Part shown: piece after piece, positions 34,537-47,890 of the stretch | Position numbering within the stretch: the stretch's first letter is position 1 | Layout of the letters: every line of letters starts with the position of its first letter | Source: Brienomyrus brachyistius | Taxonomy: Eukaryota > Chordata > Actinopteri > Osteoglossiformes > Mormyridae | DNA: 64,000 bases | Assembly (NCBI RefSeq): GCF_023856365.1 | Contig: NC_064539.1 | Span: 12,723,519 to 12,787,518 of the forward strand | Direction: 5' to 3' | The notes under the pieces: model-generated | What the model was told of the DNA's origin: nothing | Databases searched by the model: none | Seen by the model: the letters and a program-made list of their open reading frames with translations, nothing else | Position numbers and translations under genes: made by a program

Positions 34537-36761
34537 TTGAGGGACATTTTGTGGATAATGATTAGTTTGTGGATATAATTAAGCTTACGTCTTACACCCT
34601 AGGTAATTATAGGTGGGTTATTTAAGATGAATAATAACACCATTTGCAACTATTGTTGCCATAACAATTAAATTATTGCGGATATTTTAGTTAATTTGCA
34701 AGACTGCTACTGCATCCTTATGTATGCATCCATGGCAACACCGACCACAGCTTTATGTAAAAAAAGAAAAAGTAGAAAAAAATATGAATTCAAAAGCTGA
34801 ATTATCTGGGTCATTCACAAACTGATGTGGTAGTGGTTGATGCCTGAAAAATTATATCACAATACATATTACATTTTGCACAGTATCTTTTCTTGTTTAT
34901 ATAGCCAATTGGTTTAGCATTTACCTGTCTTTTTACTTTATTACTTTGGTGTGTGTGTGTGTGTTCTTATACTTTGTTATGTCCTGATATATAGCATTAA
35001 CAGTTTATACGATTGCAAAGTGGGATGATTTTTGAAAACTTACTTTTTCACTTTAAAAATATGATTCTAGGTTTAAATATTAAACCATAAAGGTATTATT
35101 GAAAACCCAGGAACTGAGCTTAAGTTAATAGACCACATGTACAGAGGTGTAAAGATGCAGAGTATCAAACATATACAGTACAGTGTCTCAGTTTACCCTT
35201 TGTCCCACTTAACCAATATTCATCCTAAATGTATGTTACTTGACTCTTTTCTGTATTTTCAGACATATAGAAGCCTTTTGTGCTAATATAGAAAGGCTTG
35301 AATGGAAATAGTGTCTCTCATGTCGTATTTTTAATAGTTACAGCTAAAATATCATTACAGTCATTCCAGGTTTTTTCAGTTTTTATTTATTGTTGTATAT
35401 GGCTATAATGAAATAATGTTAACAATATAGACAAATAAAATGTGTACTTTTCATATAAGTTTTTTTAGTTTTGCATCCCCAATCTGGTGTCGACTATAAA
35501 TTGTTTTTGTCTTGATCACTTGATGGTTTTAAAAAATATGTCTCCCAAATGAACAAAATCCACAGCATTTGTCTTACATATGTATAATTGTCCCAACAGT
35601 GGCCCATTTATTAAAAGTTCAATACAAAAATTTTAACCTGGCCCTTCATTTTTATTACAATTTGGGTTCATTTAAAGTTTTCTGTGTCACAGTGTTTTCT
35701 TAAACATCCAAATTGGTTTTATATCGCGTTTATTATGGATTCATAAAAGTCAACTCTAAACAAATGAATTTGACTGTAACTCAGTAATAGTCAAAGAAAT
35801 AACCAAATGTGGCTATTAGTTGCCAAAATCCTTCACATGAATATCTGCAGTGCTTGAAACTTTGTTTATATGTTATACATTTTTTAATATACATTTTACG
35901 TAAATGATCTTTAAAAATCTTTATCTAAGGCCATGAAATGGGAAAGAAGGAGTGTATGGCCTCATAAGCGGGAGAGTAAGATGGTGAGGTTTTTCACGTT
36001 AATCAGATCGGTCTTCTCAAAATTAGTATAAATTGGCTGTTCTGTTTTGTTTCAGTCCCCAAAAATGTGGATTATGTTTCAGATGCCACTACTGTGCTGT
36101 ATATTTTTCCATTTCATTTTTCTCATTCTTTATTGTCCTGTTTGTATTTGTGCGACATTGAACCCATCTCTCTACATCCCTACGGAAAATCCCCATAGCT
36201 TGACCAAGGATTCCCTGGCCTGTTGCCATGTCATGTGCTTTTGCTTACCCCACCACTACCAAAGGGATGTAAGTGGTGCTAAAACCCGGGAACAGGCTAG
36301 AGAGTAGATGGCATACAAAGCTTTCTGCCGCTCCTGGAACACCTTACTACGTTGCAGCAGCAACGGCAGGTTGTGTTTGCTTTCCGGTAAGAGTGATAGG
36401 TCACCCTGCCTTTGCTTGTTGAGTATCAATGCACATACTCCGTAAACCATTCATTTCTGGCACCTGTGTGTGTTTTGGTTCCAAAAATGAAAGTGCTTTA
36501 CAAGTTTGAATTCATAGCCACTGTGTGTCAGTGGCAGTTGGAAGAATAGGCTATCTGGCTGTTTCCATACTTGCAAATGCCCAGATAGCCATGTGCATTA
36601 TGCTTCTTCATGTATTGACAGGCTGTAGCATTTTGAGATGGGCTGTTCTGAAGAGAGTGGATTTATCAGTGGAGCGATACTAGAAAATGTTGAGTGAACT
36701 TCCTTTTTCAGACATTAGACATATCTTCCATTTGTGCAGCCATTTCGGCACTGTTGTCCCG

Positions 36762-36783
36762 CCCCCCCCCCCCCCCCCCCCCC
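36762..36783. repeat. 22-bp poly-C tract
   Basis: An uninterrupted C run. It lies inside a chance ORF and makes the assembly length uncertain here. Confidence 0.95.
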
Positions 36784-37070
36784 AGTGGAGGACTGAAGAT
36801 TCCAGGAATCATCAGTCCTCCACTCTGGTTGTGGCAGTCTAATGCAGTCCACTTCCATCTTGGTATTTTTGCTGTCCCTCATGCCACATCCTTTCAAAAA
36901 TCCCCATTCCTGTTCCCCTTGATTTTGTCTCATGTTTTGGGGCACCCCCGATGGATGTTGACTTTGCCAGTCAGAGCTGTCACTTCCTCAGAGGTAGCCT
37001 CTCCTCCATTCAACGCCATCGGGTGTCAATGATTACACAAGTAATCAGGGCTTTGCTTTTTTGGTGTTAG

Positions 37071-37320
37071 ATTCAAGATTCCAGACGTTTATTCGTCACG
37101 TACACAGTTGTACACATACAACATGTAGTGAAATGTAAACCTGGTCACTCTGAGCAGCTGTGCATGATAAGAGAATAATAAAATATACAAAAATAACAAT
37201 ATAAAATAAGTAATATATGAAATGTTCAGTTGTACATAATCTATACATAAGTGATAAGGTAAAAGTCATTGTGCTGTGCAATATGAGTGCAATGTGCAAG
37301 AGAGCACCTCTCATTCGTTA
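37071..37320 (-). repeat. retroposon 3' end fragment
   Basis: GACGTTTATTCGTCACGTAC continuing to CATGTAGTGAAATG is the reverse complement of the family seen at 22008-22073. It extends further here, about 250 bp. Confidence 0.5.
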
Positions 37321-37737
37321 TAGCCTGATTTGATGTCAGGTATGGGTCCAGTGTATGTATACAGATGTTAATAAGTATCATGTTCATCAAGTTTAACTTG
37401 TAGGATAATGACAGCAGTCAGTTTGCTCCATCTCTAATTATAATTTGATGTAATGATTAGATGTAGTTTGAAAATGCCTTTGGGGTGAGCAAAATGTGTA
37501 CACTATTCTTTTCTGACAGTTCATTGTCCAGGATCATTGGGCCTCTCCCTACCTCCTTGGGAACAGGGTTATATAACACAAGTACTGAGGACATAGCAGA
37601 GCCTCTCCTTATTCCTGTTGGAAATTTTTGCCTTAAACAACCATAGGCCAATACCCTTTGTCATATGATTGAGTAGGTTTTTGCAATAGATCTGTTATTT
37701 CTGTATTGAGATCATTAAACACTAGCATATTGTGAGT

Positions 37738-37915
37738 GTGGGTGGCATGGGGGCTTAGTATGCTGTGCTATTGCTTTAAGCCACCCGGTTCTCCTCCCAC
37801 AGCCCATGCAGTTAGGCATGCACTTAGTCTGATTTGTGTTTTCTAGATATTCTAAATTGACCATTAATGTGTGCATGCCCTGTGATGGATTGACACCCTG
37901 TCCACAGTGTACCCT
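37738..37915 (+). repeat. degenerate SINE
   Basis: GGGTGGCATGGGGGCTTAG at the head and TAAATTGACCATTAATGTG then CCTGTGATGGATTGACACCC in the body follow the SINE layout on the plus strand, strongly diverged. Confidence 0.45.
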
Positions 37916-38774
37916 TTGCTTACTACATAAAATAATCCAACAGTTATTTTCTTTTATTGGCCTGACATTCTAGCAAAGATACAGCAGAATGCTGGTTGGT
38001 TAATGCCATTTATTCTTTTTTTTTGTTTTGGGTACACTATAGATGAATTCAGTTTGATCAATAGTGCTTGATGGTTTCACTTCCAGTTTTTGTTTACTAC
38101 ATAAGTACTGTCTATGCTGTAGTGCATCAAAAATTACTGTTGTGCAGCTTTGTGACACATTTTCTAGATTCTGACAGATCAAGATGAGAGTGTTTTGAGC
38201 TATCTTAAATCTCCTTCAAACAGATGTCTTGGTTGAGTCCTTCAAAAAAACATAGTCTACCATGCGTAAATTTACATGGATGTAAAAACAATTGCACCGT
38301 ATTAAGGAATATTGAGAAGAGGGCCAAAGTCTATTAAAAAATTGGTGGAATAGAACTCCTTTTAAGGAAAGTTGGAGTGCCAGTGAGTGGGACAGGAAAG
38401 GAACAGAAGAATCTAGGGACAGAAAAAGCAAAGATTGCTCAAACTCTCAGACTGAACTGGGCAATCTTTCACCAGGGTTCAGCAGACGGCATACTAAAAT
38501 AGGGATCAGCAAATAACTGAAATGATCAGCAGCTGGGAGGGGCATCACTAGGCTTGAGAAACACTTGAGGCTAAAGCTCACCCTGCATGATTTTAGCTAT
38601 GATTTTCCACTGTTTTTGAAGCTCGCCGACAAAAGTCCAAGATTGGAGGCTAAGTCCTGTATGTGTGAAAAGTGTGGCAACAGCCAATGAAAGTGCAAGA
38701 CATGGGGTGAGGTGAAACCTGAGGCAGTAGTTTAATAATGTGTAAATAGTTCAGTTTATTTATAAAGTGTTGTT

Positions 38775-41575
38775 AATGTTCTTTCGGTCACTACCCATAG
38801 CTCATGACCATAGGTGAGGGTAAGAACGTAGATCGACTGGTAAATCGAGAGCTTTGCCTTTTGGCTCAGCTCCTTCTTCATCATGACAGACCGATGCAGT
38901 GCCCGCATTACTGCTGGCGCCGTACCGATCCACCTGTCGATCTCCCACTCCATCCTCCCCTCACTTGTGAACAAGACCCCGAGATACTTAAACTCCTCCG
39001 TTTAGGGAAGGACCTCCTCCCCGACCCGGAGAGAGCACTCCACCTTTTTCCGGCTGAGGACCATGGTCTCGGATTTGGAGGTGCTGATTTTCATCCCAGC
39101 CACTTCACACTCAGCTGCGAACTGTTCCAGTGAGAGCCGAAGGCCACGGTTTGATGAGGCCAACAGAACCACATCATCTGGCAAAAGCAGAGACCTAATC
39201 CTGAGGCCACCAAACCAGACACTGTCAGCGCCCTGGCTACACCTAGAAATTCTGTTCATAATAGTTGCGAACAGAATCGGCAGCCTTGGCGGAGTCCAAC
39301 CCTCACCAGAAACGAGTCTGACTTGCTGACGACAATGTGGACAATGTGGAGTCTGACACCGGTTGTAGAGAGACAAAACGGCCCTTATAAAGTAGCCCGG
39401 CACACCCGCACTCCCCACAGGACTCCCCGAGGGACGTAGTCGAATGCCTTCTCCAAGTCCACAAAGTGTATGTAGACTGGTTGGGCAAACTCCCACGCAC
39501 CCTCCAGGGCCCTGCTGAGAGTATAGAGCTGGTCCACTGTTCTCAGACCAGGGCGAACACCACACTGCTCCTCCTGAATCTCAGGTTCGATTATCTGATG
39601 GACCCTCCTCTTCAGCACCCCCGAATAGACTTTACCAGGGAGGCTGAAGAATGTGATCCCTCTCTAGTTGGAACACACCCTCCGGTCCCCAACCACCCTG
39701 GTTTGCCAATCCAGAGGCACTGCCCCCTATGTCCACGTGATGCTGGAGATGCGTGTCAACCAAGACAGCCCGCAACATCCAGAGCCTTGAGGAACTCCGG
39801 GCGGATCTAATCCACCCCCGGGGCCTGGCCACCGAGGAGCTTTTTAACCACCTCAGCGACCTCCACTCCAGAGATAGGTGGTCCACCCCCAAGTCCCCGG
39901 ACTCTGCTTCCTCATTGGAAGACGTGTCGTTGGGATTGAGGTCTTGGAATATTCCTTCCACTGACCCACAACGTCCTGAGCTGAGGTCAGCGGCGCACCA
40001 GCTGAGGTCAACTCCTCCCATAGCTGAGTTTTTGCTTCAGCAACCGCCGAAGCCGCGTTCCGCTTGGCCCGCCGGTACTCATCAGCTGCCTCCGGAGTCC
40101 CACAGGCCAAAAGGGCCCAATAGGACTCCTTCAGCTTGACGGTATCCCTCACCACTGGTGTCCACCAGCGGGTTTGGGGATTGCCGCCGCAACGGGCACC
40201 AACGACCTCACGGCCACAGCTCCAGTCAGCTGCTTCCACAATGGAGGCGTGGAACATGGCCCATGCAGAATCAATGTCCCCCGCCTTCCCTGGGACATGG
40301 GCAAAGTTCTGCCGGAGGTAGGAGTTGAAGCTCCTTTTGACAAGGGATTTCACCAGACGTTCCCAGCAGACCCTCACTATTATGCTTGGGTCTGCCAGGT
40401 CTGATCGGCTTCCTTCCCCACCAGCAGAGCCAACCCACCACCAGGGGGTGATCAGTTGACAGTTCCGCCCCAGTCCTCACCCGAGTGTCCAATACATGCG
40501 GCTGCAAGTCTGATGACACGACCACAAAGTCGATCATTGAACTGCAGCCTAGGGTGTCCTGGTGCCAAGTGCACATATGGACACCCTTATGCCTGAACAT
40601 GGTGTTCATTATGGACAATCCGTGAAGGGCACAGAAGTCCAATAACAAAACACCACTCGGGTTCACACCGGGGGGGCGTTCCTCCCAATCACGCCCATCC
40701 AGGTCTAACTGTCATTGCCCACGTGTGCATTGAAGTCCCCCAGCAGAACAGCATCCCTCTCTCCAACACCCCTTCCAAGGACTCCAAAAAGGATGGGTAT
40801 TTTGAACTGCTGTTTGGCGCATAAGCGCAAACACAGCGCACACGAAGGCGAAGGGAGGTTACCCTCTCGTCCACTGCAGTAAACTCCAATGTACAGGTGC
40901 CCAGCCAGGGGGCAATAAGTATGCCCACCTCTGCTCAGAGCCTCTCCCCATGAGCAACTCCAGAGTGGAAGAGGGTCCAGCCCCCTTCAAGAAGACTGGT
41001 TCCAGAGCCCAAGCCGTGCATCGAGGTGTGCCTGACTAAATCTAGTCGGAATCTCACAACCTCGCACACCAGCTCAAGCTCCTTCCCCACCAGAGAGGAG
41101 ACATTCCATGTCCCTAGAGCTAACTTCTGCAGCCAAGGATCAAACCGCCAAGGTCCCCGCTTTTGGCCACTGCCCAACTCGCACTGTACCCGGCCCCTTT
41201 GGCCCCTCCTATACTGTAGGTGGTGAACCCATTGGAGGGTGGACCCACGTGCTTTCTTTGTGCTGTGCCCGACCAGGCCCCATGGATGCAGACCTGGCCA
41301 CCAAGTGCTTGCCATCCAGCCCCAGCCCCAGGCCTGGCTCCAGTTGGGCCCCCGGTGACCCACGTCCGGGCGAGGGAAAATGTGTGTCCATGTTTTTATT
41401 CATCATAAGGGGTCTTTTGGGCCACACTTCGTCTGTTTCCTCACACAGGACCTGTTTGCCTTGGGTGACCGTAACTGGGGCTTAAAGTCCCAGGCAACTT
41501 AGCTCCTGGGATCATTGGAACACGCAAACCCCTCCACCACGATAAGGTGTCGGCTCCAGGAGAGGCATTGGAAAT
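38775..41575 (-). mobile_element. decayed non-LTR retrotransposon (LINE) with endonuclease and reverse transcriptase
   Basis: Minus-strand coding relic broken into about eight frames. In 5' to 3' order of the element: an apurinic-type endonuclease begins with LGTWNVSSLVGK (near 41085-41117) and ends with the STDHPLVVG motif (near 40433-40459). The reverse transcriptase shows motif A VDLEKAFDYVPRG (near 39420-39462). Its catalytic box reads LPDDVVLLAS (near 39160-39184), where FADD or YADD is expected. A block with TYGHELWVVTER ends near 38785, and the 3' end is truncated. It is the common fish type of endonuclease-RT LINE; I cannot fix the clade. It cannot be active. Confidence 0.85.
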
Positions 41576-41637
41576 TGGAAAGCAGTGCAACATTACTGTA
41601 AATAACAATAAATAAACCATTAACTTACGTGTACCAT

Positions 41638-41756
41638 CCATCCATCCATTTTCCAAACCGCTTATCCTACTGGGTCGCGGGGGGTCCGGAGCCTATCCCG
41701 GATGCAATGGGCACGAGGCAGGGAATAACCCAGGACGGGGGGCCAGCCCATCGCAG
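41638..41756 (-). mobile_element. SINE family A, copy 4 (5' truncated)
   Basis: Only the 3' 119 bp of the SINE remain. They are flanked by a perfect 14-bp duplication CTTACGTGTACCAT (41624-41637 and 41757-41770), so the copy was truncated at insertion and not by later deletion. It lies 60 bp from the 5' side of the LINE relic. Confidence 0.9.
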
Positions 41757-44700
41757 CTTACGTGTACCATGGGAGCATTTATGTAATTTTTTTAACTTTA
41801 TTTTACCAGGTAAATTAACTGAAAACCAGTTCACAGTGCTTTACGTGATATTCGGGAGAAATAGCAGATAATGCCTCGGAACTGCCTGGGACACAAACGT
41901 CAGGACCAGAATGCATTGCTTTAAGCCAGCACTGTAAGCGGCTGCATGAAGTCGAACACACCCACAGATTCGATTGCTTAGCCTTGGTATCCTGGATGTA
42001 TAACTCATACTTTTAAACTTGTATTTTTACATGTGAATTCAGACCATCGAATTGGAGCAACTCTGAAATGTTCTTTTTGAATTTTTCAAACTTGACTTTT
42101 TTTGTATCTTTAAACCCTGAATTTGTTTTATCGTGAATTTGTGAACTTGGAAAAATAGCAGTGAAACTGCATTATAGAAAATTTGAAGATTGTAATTCGG
42201 AGGCATCTCAGAAAATCTGATGCATATTTCCAATGTATAAATATTCAATGTTAGAATTTCAGTGGCATATAAAATTCAAATTGTGATGAGACAGATTTAC
42301 TTCCATAATGCACACATTGAGACGGTGATCGGGAAATTAGTTTAATTTCAAATGCAAAAATATGCAGCAGTCACACTGTCTAATATGCTATTTAGCTGCA
42401 TACAAGTTAGCCGCAAGGAAAGTGCCAATGAAAGCAGCAGCTCCATATCCCATGTTGGAATAGTCTTCCATGTCAGGTTAAGAGGTGACCAATCAGACAA
42501 TCAGAGAGTGTAACTACTGGGATCAAATTAGGGATGGGCTGAGTAGGGACAAGTTAGGGCACTTTTGGAGTCTGCGTTTTCTGAAGTCTCCATTTTCAGT
42601 CATCTACTGTACATTGCAACTCACATGGAGTTTTCAACAGTATATGGCTGTGAGATCATCTATAAAAGTTTTCATTTTTGGGGGCTGACAACTTTGGCAT
42701 AATGTGGATGAAAGGCAAAATGGAGACAAACGTCTACGTTTTAAAACAAATATATAGCAGTGTGGATGTAGCCTCATAGTAGTGGGACCAGTGATGGAGC
42801 TGAAATCACCTCCTACTTATTCTTACAGAGAGCACAGTCAGACCAGGGAAGGAGGGCCCAAGAAGGGCATTTCTGACAGTCATTGTCAGTGGTCACCCCC
42901 TCCCCCCCCCACCTCCATGCTAGCTTTGCTTCTGCATGGGACCCAATGACACTCTAGTTAAACTAGCCGAAGTGCTAGCCAAAGTGTCAGCTGCCATATT
43001 GGTAGCTAGCGAGACAGATAGCCAAGTTGCACATAAAACAGCTTGTGTATTTGGTGCTATTTGTAGCACTCTGTTGAAACATTGCATTTGAAATTACCTA
43101 TCACTCCAGAAAAAGAAACAACTGATTTTATGGTAGCTCCCCTTCTGTAGCTAGCTAGTACCATGATCACGAGAAAAAAGAAAAAAAATGTAACCACAAG
43201 TTAATTTGCGTGCATAAACCTGCTAAAGAGAAGAGATGAGACTAGAAATAGGATGTGTTGAGTGTGGGGGCAGGGCCGTGGTGTGACATTACTTTCTGGT
43301 TTTTTTAAGCGAGTATCTTGATAGCATCAACGGGATGGAACACCAGGCTGCAGCACACAAAAAATAAACTTGCTTGATATTATTATGTATTTAACTGGCA
43401 ATCAGATTTGTTTGTTTATTAAATGAAGGTGTCTGAATGCTCTTCCAGATTGTTATGGCTCCCTTTAACCCCTAGTTATTCAACAAATTAGTCAGAATAT
43501 TGGTTGGTAGACTACAGATGTTAGAAGCATTCGCAATGTTGCTGTGGTTGCTATTATCAATTGTCTTAAAATAACCTACATGTGATTCCAATGCCAAAAA
43601 TGTTACTTTGGAATTTACTTGTATTACTGTGTTAGGCTATAGGCCTAATATAAAAAGTCAGAGTTTATTTGTGAGAATAATGTTGGCATTTTTTTCCATA
43701 GCTTGGCTAAAAATGGTTACAGGAAATAAACAAAGAAATAATTTGTGATCATTTTAAAGTTATTTCTCTGGTTGCAACATACTGTATCTTATGATAAAGG
43801 GAGCGCTTCTTGTGTACTGTTTGAGGTTATTGTGACCTGACAGCAATCCAAACAGACAAAGGAAGGTTATCAATATTATTAGTTTTATAATAAGAGATGA
43901 GTAAACTATTGCAGTTGCTTAAAATTTCACACATGTAAAGTGCCTCATAAGAAGTAGTGTGAGTGTTTTTTTGTTTATGTTTAATTTTGATTTACACAAA
44001 GGCGAGGCATTTTATGGAAATGTGATGCTACATAGAAACTTCGCTAAATTTAAGTACTTTTTGGAAGGTTGTTGCTTTTTTAAAATGATATACTCAATTG
44101 TGTTTGCATATCTATAATGTGTATATACATTGCAGATTTGTAATTTTGGAGTGTGTGTTCTATTTGCATCTTAAGCTAAGTGGTTTGTAAATGTTTTGTT
44201 TTCGCATTTTGAAGAGCTATACCATGGGCAGAAATTTGACATTTTTTTTCGGTATGATTGCGTCCATGCATTTTTTGTTGTATAATGTAAAAAGAAAATT
44301 ATTGGTAGTCAGCTTTCATTAGAACATGGCTTTTGCTACAGTATTTATAATGAATGATGTTTGAATTTAGCGAAGTACAGTGTCTTAAGTATATAAATAA
44401 AAATATTTGCACATTGTCAGTTTCAGAATTGCCTATATAGTATGCAAATGTAGTTTCTTCACAGGCAAGATGTGCAGTTTTAGGAAAAACTTCAAATACT
44501 ACCACATTCACATATACCCCAGGGTTTATTCAAATATTTATGCTATGCCATTATAATCTGTCATTTTCTGCTTGTTTAGTCATAAACACAGTGGTCAGGC
44601 TGCTAAACGCATGTACAGTACAAGTGTGCTCTGTGGCTACATTTTAAGGAGGCCTTATTGCACAGGCTACCCTTAAATTAATTGAGCTTGTATTCTACCT

Positions 44701-46149
44701 AGAGATGTCCCCAAGCATCTCGTCTGCATTTTTGACTCTGTCGTTACAGTGGTTGAAGAACAAGACGGCCATTGCCTAAATCTTTGTCAAAGAAGCTTTT
44801 GTTCTATGTCAGTGTCATTATCCTGAAATTATGCATAACTTTGTGAAGTGAAGCTCTCTTTAGCATCTCTCAGGTTCACCATTATTACTTGCTGATTTTG
44901 TGTTTAAATAACATGTCTTTGTTGTTTTAAATATTTTCGACATGTATCTGAAAAAACAGCATTTACTTAGAATGTTTGATGGTAAAATTGTTTGTCGTGT
45001 TGTGTGTCTTTCGTACTGAAAATTTTCCCTAATCGTGGGTAGAACAGCTTTAGATTCAGCTGTATTGTTTTCATGTAGAGTACAATGTCAATGAATGCAG
45101 TTAACATCTGACCACAAGTGAACAAATAGCATTTTTACATAAAGTACTGTAATAATTTACAGGAGTACAGGAGTGTAGATCATGTACAGAAACCAGAAGG
45201 GTGTATTGGGTCTGCCATATTCAGTATGGAAATATATAGGCATGTACAGGTATGTACAGATATATAAATATACTGGTATATACAAAACTGACAGGTCTAT
45301 CAGGTCTTTTGTATGTCAGACCTATTGTAAGTAAACACAGAAGTAGGATCATTTTCTCTTTTTGGGAATTAATTGTATAGAGATGTCATTCTTTACAATA
45401 TTTATTCTTGTTTTCTCCAATGAAAGAAATGGTGAGGAGATGTTTTCTTTGAGAGCCACGGGTTAGCATTTATGTCCTGCTGCCTGCATGCTCCCATGGG
45501 TAGGGCGGGAGGTCATACAAAAGCCCACCTCTACCTATCTAGTTGGTGTGTTTCTTCTTTATGGTCAAGCCACTCAATACTGAACCCATCTGGCTCCTAC
45601 AAGACTAGGAAGAAAAAAATAATGTGTCGCTTTAATAAAGCTTGTGGTGGGGGGAGGATCAGTTGGAGGAGATATTTGCGATGTGTCAGACTGGTGTTTG
45701 GGTTACTGGGGTTGAAACAAGGCAGAATGTAATAACATATACACAGTTTAAGAATTCAGGGCAGGGGGAAATGATACAAATAAACCAGGTCAGCTGACTC
45801 CCTCTTGAGACAGCTGGTGGCCACGCCCACTCCCTTCACGGCTGAATGCGTTTTTGTATCTTTCATATGAAAATCATTACTGCTTTCCAAATGTTGTATT
45901 GAGTTATTAATGCTAAATTTCAACATGTTATCCATCCATCCATCTATCCATCCATCTATCTTTCAACTGTGCAGATGTTGGATTTTACTTAAATTTAAGC
46001 TATTAAAAATGAGAATAGCAGTATGATTACAGGTCTTGAATGTATTAAAATTAACTTTTCAACTGAGATTTTGAAACTATGTATTGAGGACATTTACCGT
46101 GTCCTTATCAAAATATACCTGTATATAAACATGAAATGTCCAGATAATC

Positions 46150-46229
46150 CCATCCATCCATCCATCCATCCATTTTCCAAACCACTTGTCCTATTGGGTC
46201 GCGGGGGGTCCGGAGCCTATCCCGGAAGC
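46150..46229 (-). mobile_element. SINE family A, copy 5 (5' truncated)
   Basis: The 3' 80 bp only, beginning with the CATC tail. A short ATAATC direct repeat (46144-46149 and 46230-46235) flanks it. Confidence 0.8.
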
Positions 46230-47433
46230 ATAATCTCACTTAACAAAAATGAAGAACTCACACTTTAAAGGTTTTGTCATTTCATAGATTCATCTCTTAA
46301 TAATGACTAAAAGGTGTTCAATGAACCGTACCCCGCAGATTGGAATCTAACAGTAAATTCCTTAGCACCATTTTAAACAATACAGAAATGGTCCTGTATG
46401 TAGGGAAGTTTCCCTTTTTATTGCTAGTCTATTGGTGTAGGAGTCCCCCAGAAAGCAGAAGCAAGGAGAGCTCTCCAGCTTCAAAATGTATAATTATTTA
46501 CACCGTTTCTTCCAAGTGACGCCCTTTGCACAAGACTGCTAAATATCTCCTGTTTTCCCTTTGGCTCGTCTCTAATCATATGTACGTTTCATGGTCTTTA
46601 GCCCTATTCCTACTAAAATCTTCTGTAATACAGGTAGGACCTCATCTGCTCACATTCTAACAATGTTTCAGAAAAAGGAAAACATTCCAAGGAGTAAGAT
46701 AGCACAATATTGTCAGTTATGGAGATTATATGTCCATTTAGAACAAATAGTGATTCATGTACTAGGATCTCTATTTTTATACCGGCATGTAAATATTTTG
46801 CAAAATATTCAGACCAGTGAAACGAGTTAATCTCATACTTATTGGATTCTTACACTTCGCTGTTCTGACAGGCCCCGTTTTCTTGCTCACGCACTTGGAG
46901 CTGTTCCTTTTCTCTCAAAGCATTAAAAACTGGCCATGCAGCACGTATGACAAAGCACAAATAGGACACTGACAGCAATCCCAGCAACCCTCAGCTCTCC
47001 AGCTCATTAATTTTATACTTTAGGGGTACCAAAATTTATCTAAATTTTACCACCGCAAATGTATGCTAGGAAATGTCTGAAAAACACTCTAATGATTTAG
47101 GTGTGAGCTTTCAATGAGTGGAGCTAGACTCTGGATGCTTAACTGGAAAATAATGAGCCCTGTTCATTGACCACCTTTCAGTTAGACTTGGATCTAAAAG
47201 ATCTCCATGTTTTGCTTTAAAGGGAAGTTTTATGCTGTGGGTGTACAGTACATGCAGCAGTTATTTTCACAAAGTTGTTTGGCAAGTTGGACAACCCCGT
47301 GCCAAACTTGGCATAAGTGGATACAGATATAGAGGAGATGAATGACAGACTTGTGGACCTCATAGAAGAGATCATTGCTTCCAGCAAGTTAAAATCTTAA
47401 ATTGCACAGACATATAGGCACTTCCTTTGAATA

Positions 47434-47640
47434 TACTGTCATGGGTTGCATAATGACAGGGATACGTTCTGAGAAATGTGTCATTAGGCAATTTTGTCAT
47501 CGTGTGAACGTCATAGAGTGTAACTACACAAACCGAGATGGTATAGCCTACTACACACCTACAGTAGTATATGGTATAGCCTTAATAACGATAAAAAGTA
47601 CAGTATAGTAATAAATCAGTAATATAGTTGTATATTATAA
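47434..47640 (+). mobile_element. Tigger-like element resembling MER8
   Basis: The segment has GGGTTGCATAATGACAGGG, GATACGTTCTGAGAAATG, GTCATTAGGCAATTTTGTCA, ACGTCATAGAGTGTAAC and GATGGTATAGCCTACTACAC. From memory this follows the mammalian MER8 (TcMar-Tigger) consensus closely. The left end begins after TA. The right end is degraded and not defined. Confidence 0.6.
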
Positions 47641-47804
47641 ACCAATATGTAAAAAATATGACTACAAATGTTTATTTTCATTTTTTACTTTTTCATAAAT
47701 TCATTGATACCAAGAATCATAATTAAGTATGAATATTATCCACGATATGATAAACAGATTAAGATTATGGCATTAGCAAAATAATGGGGCCAGCCTTAAA
47801 TATT

Positions 47805-47890
47805 CCATCCATACATTTTCCAAACCGCTTATCCTACTGGGTTGCGGGGGGTCCGGAGCCTATCCCGGAAGCAATGGGCACGAGGCAGAA
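47805..47890 (-). mobile_element. SINE family A, copy 6 (5' truncated)
   Basis: The 3' 86 bp of the SINE, bounded by a perfect 11-bp duplication CCTTAAATATT (47794-47804 and 47891-47901). Confidence 0.9.

Noticed and set aside
36694..37032. 112-codon open frame on the plus strand
   Set aside because: It is built around the poly-C tract and has no recognisable domain.
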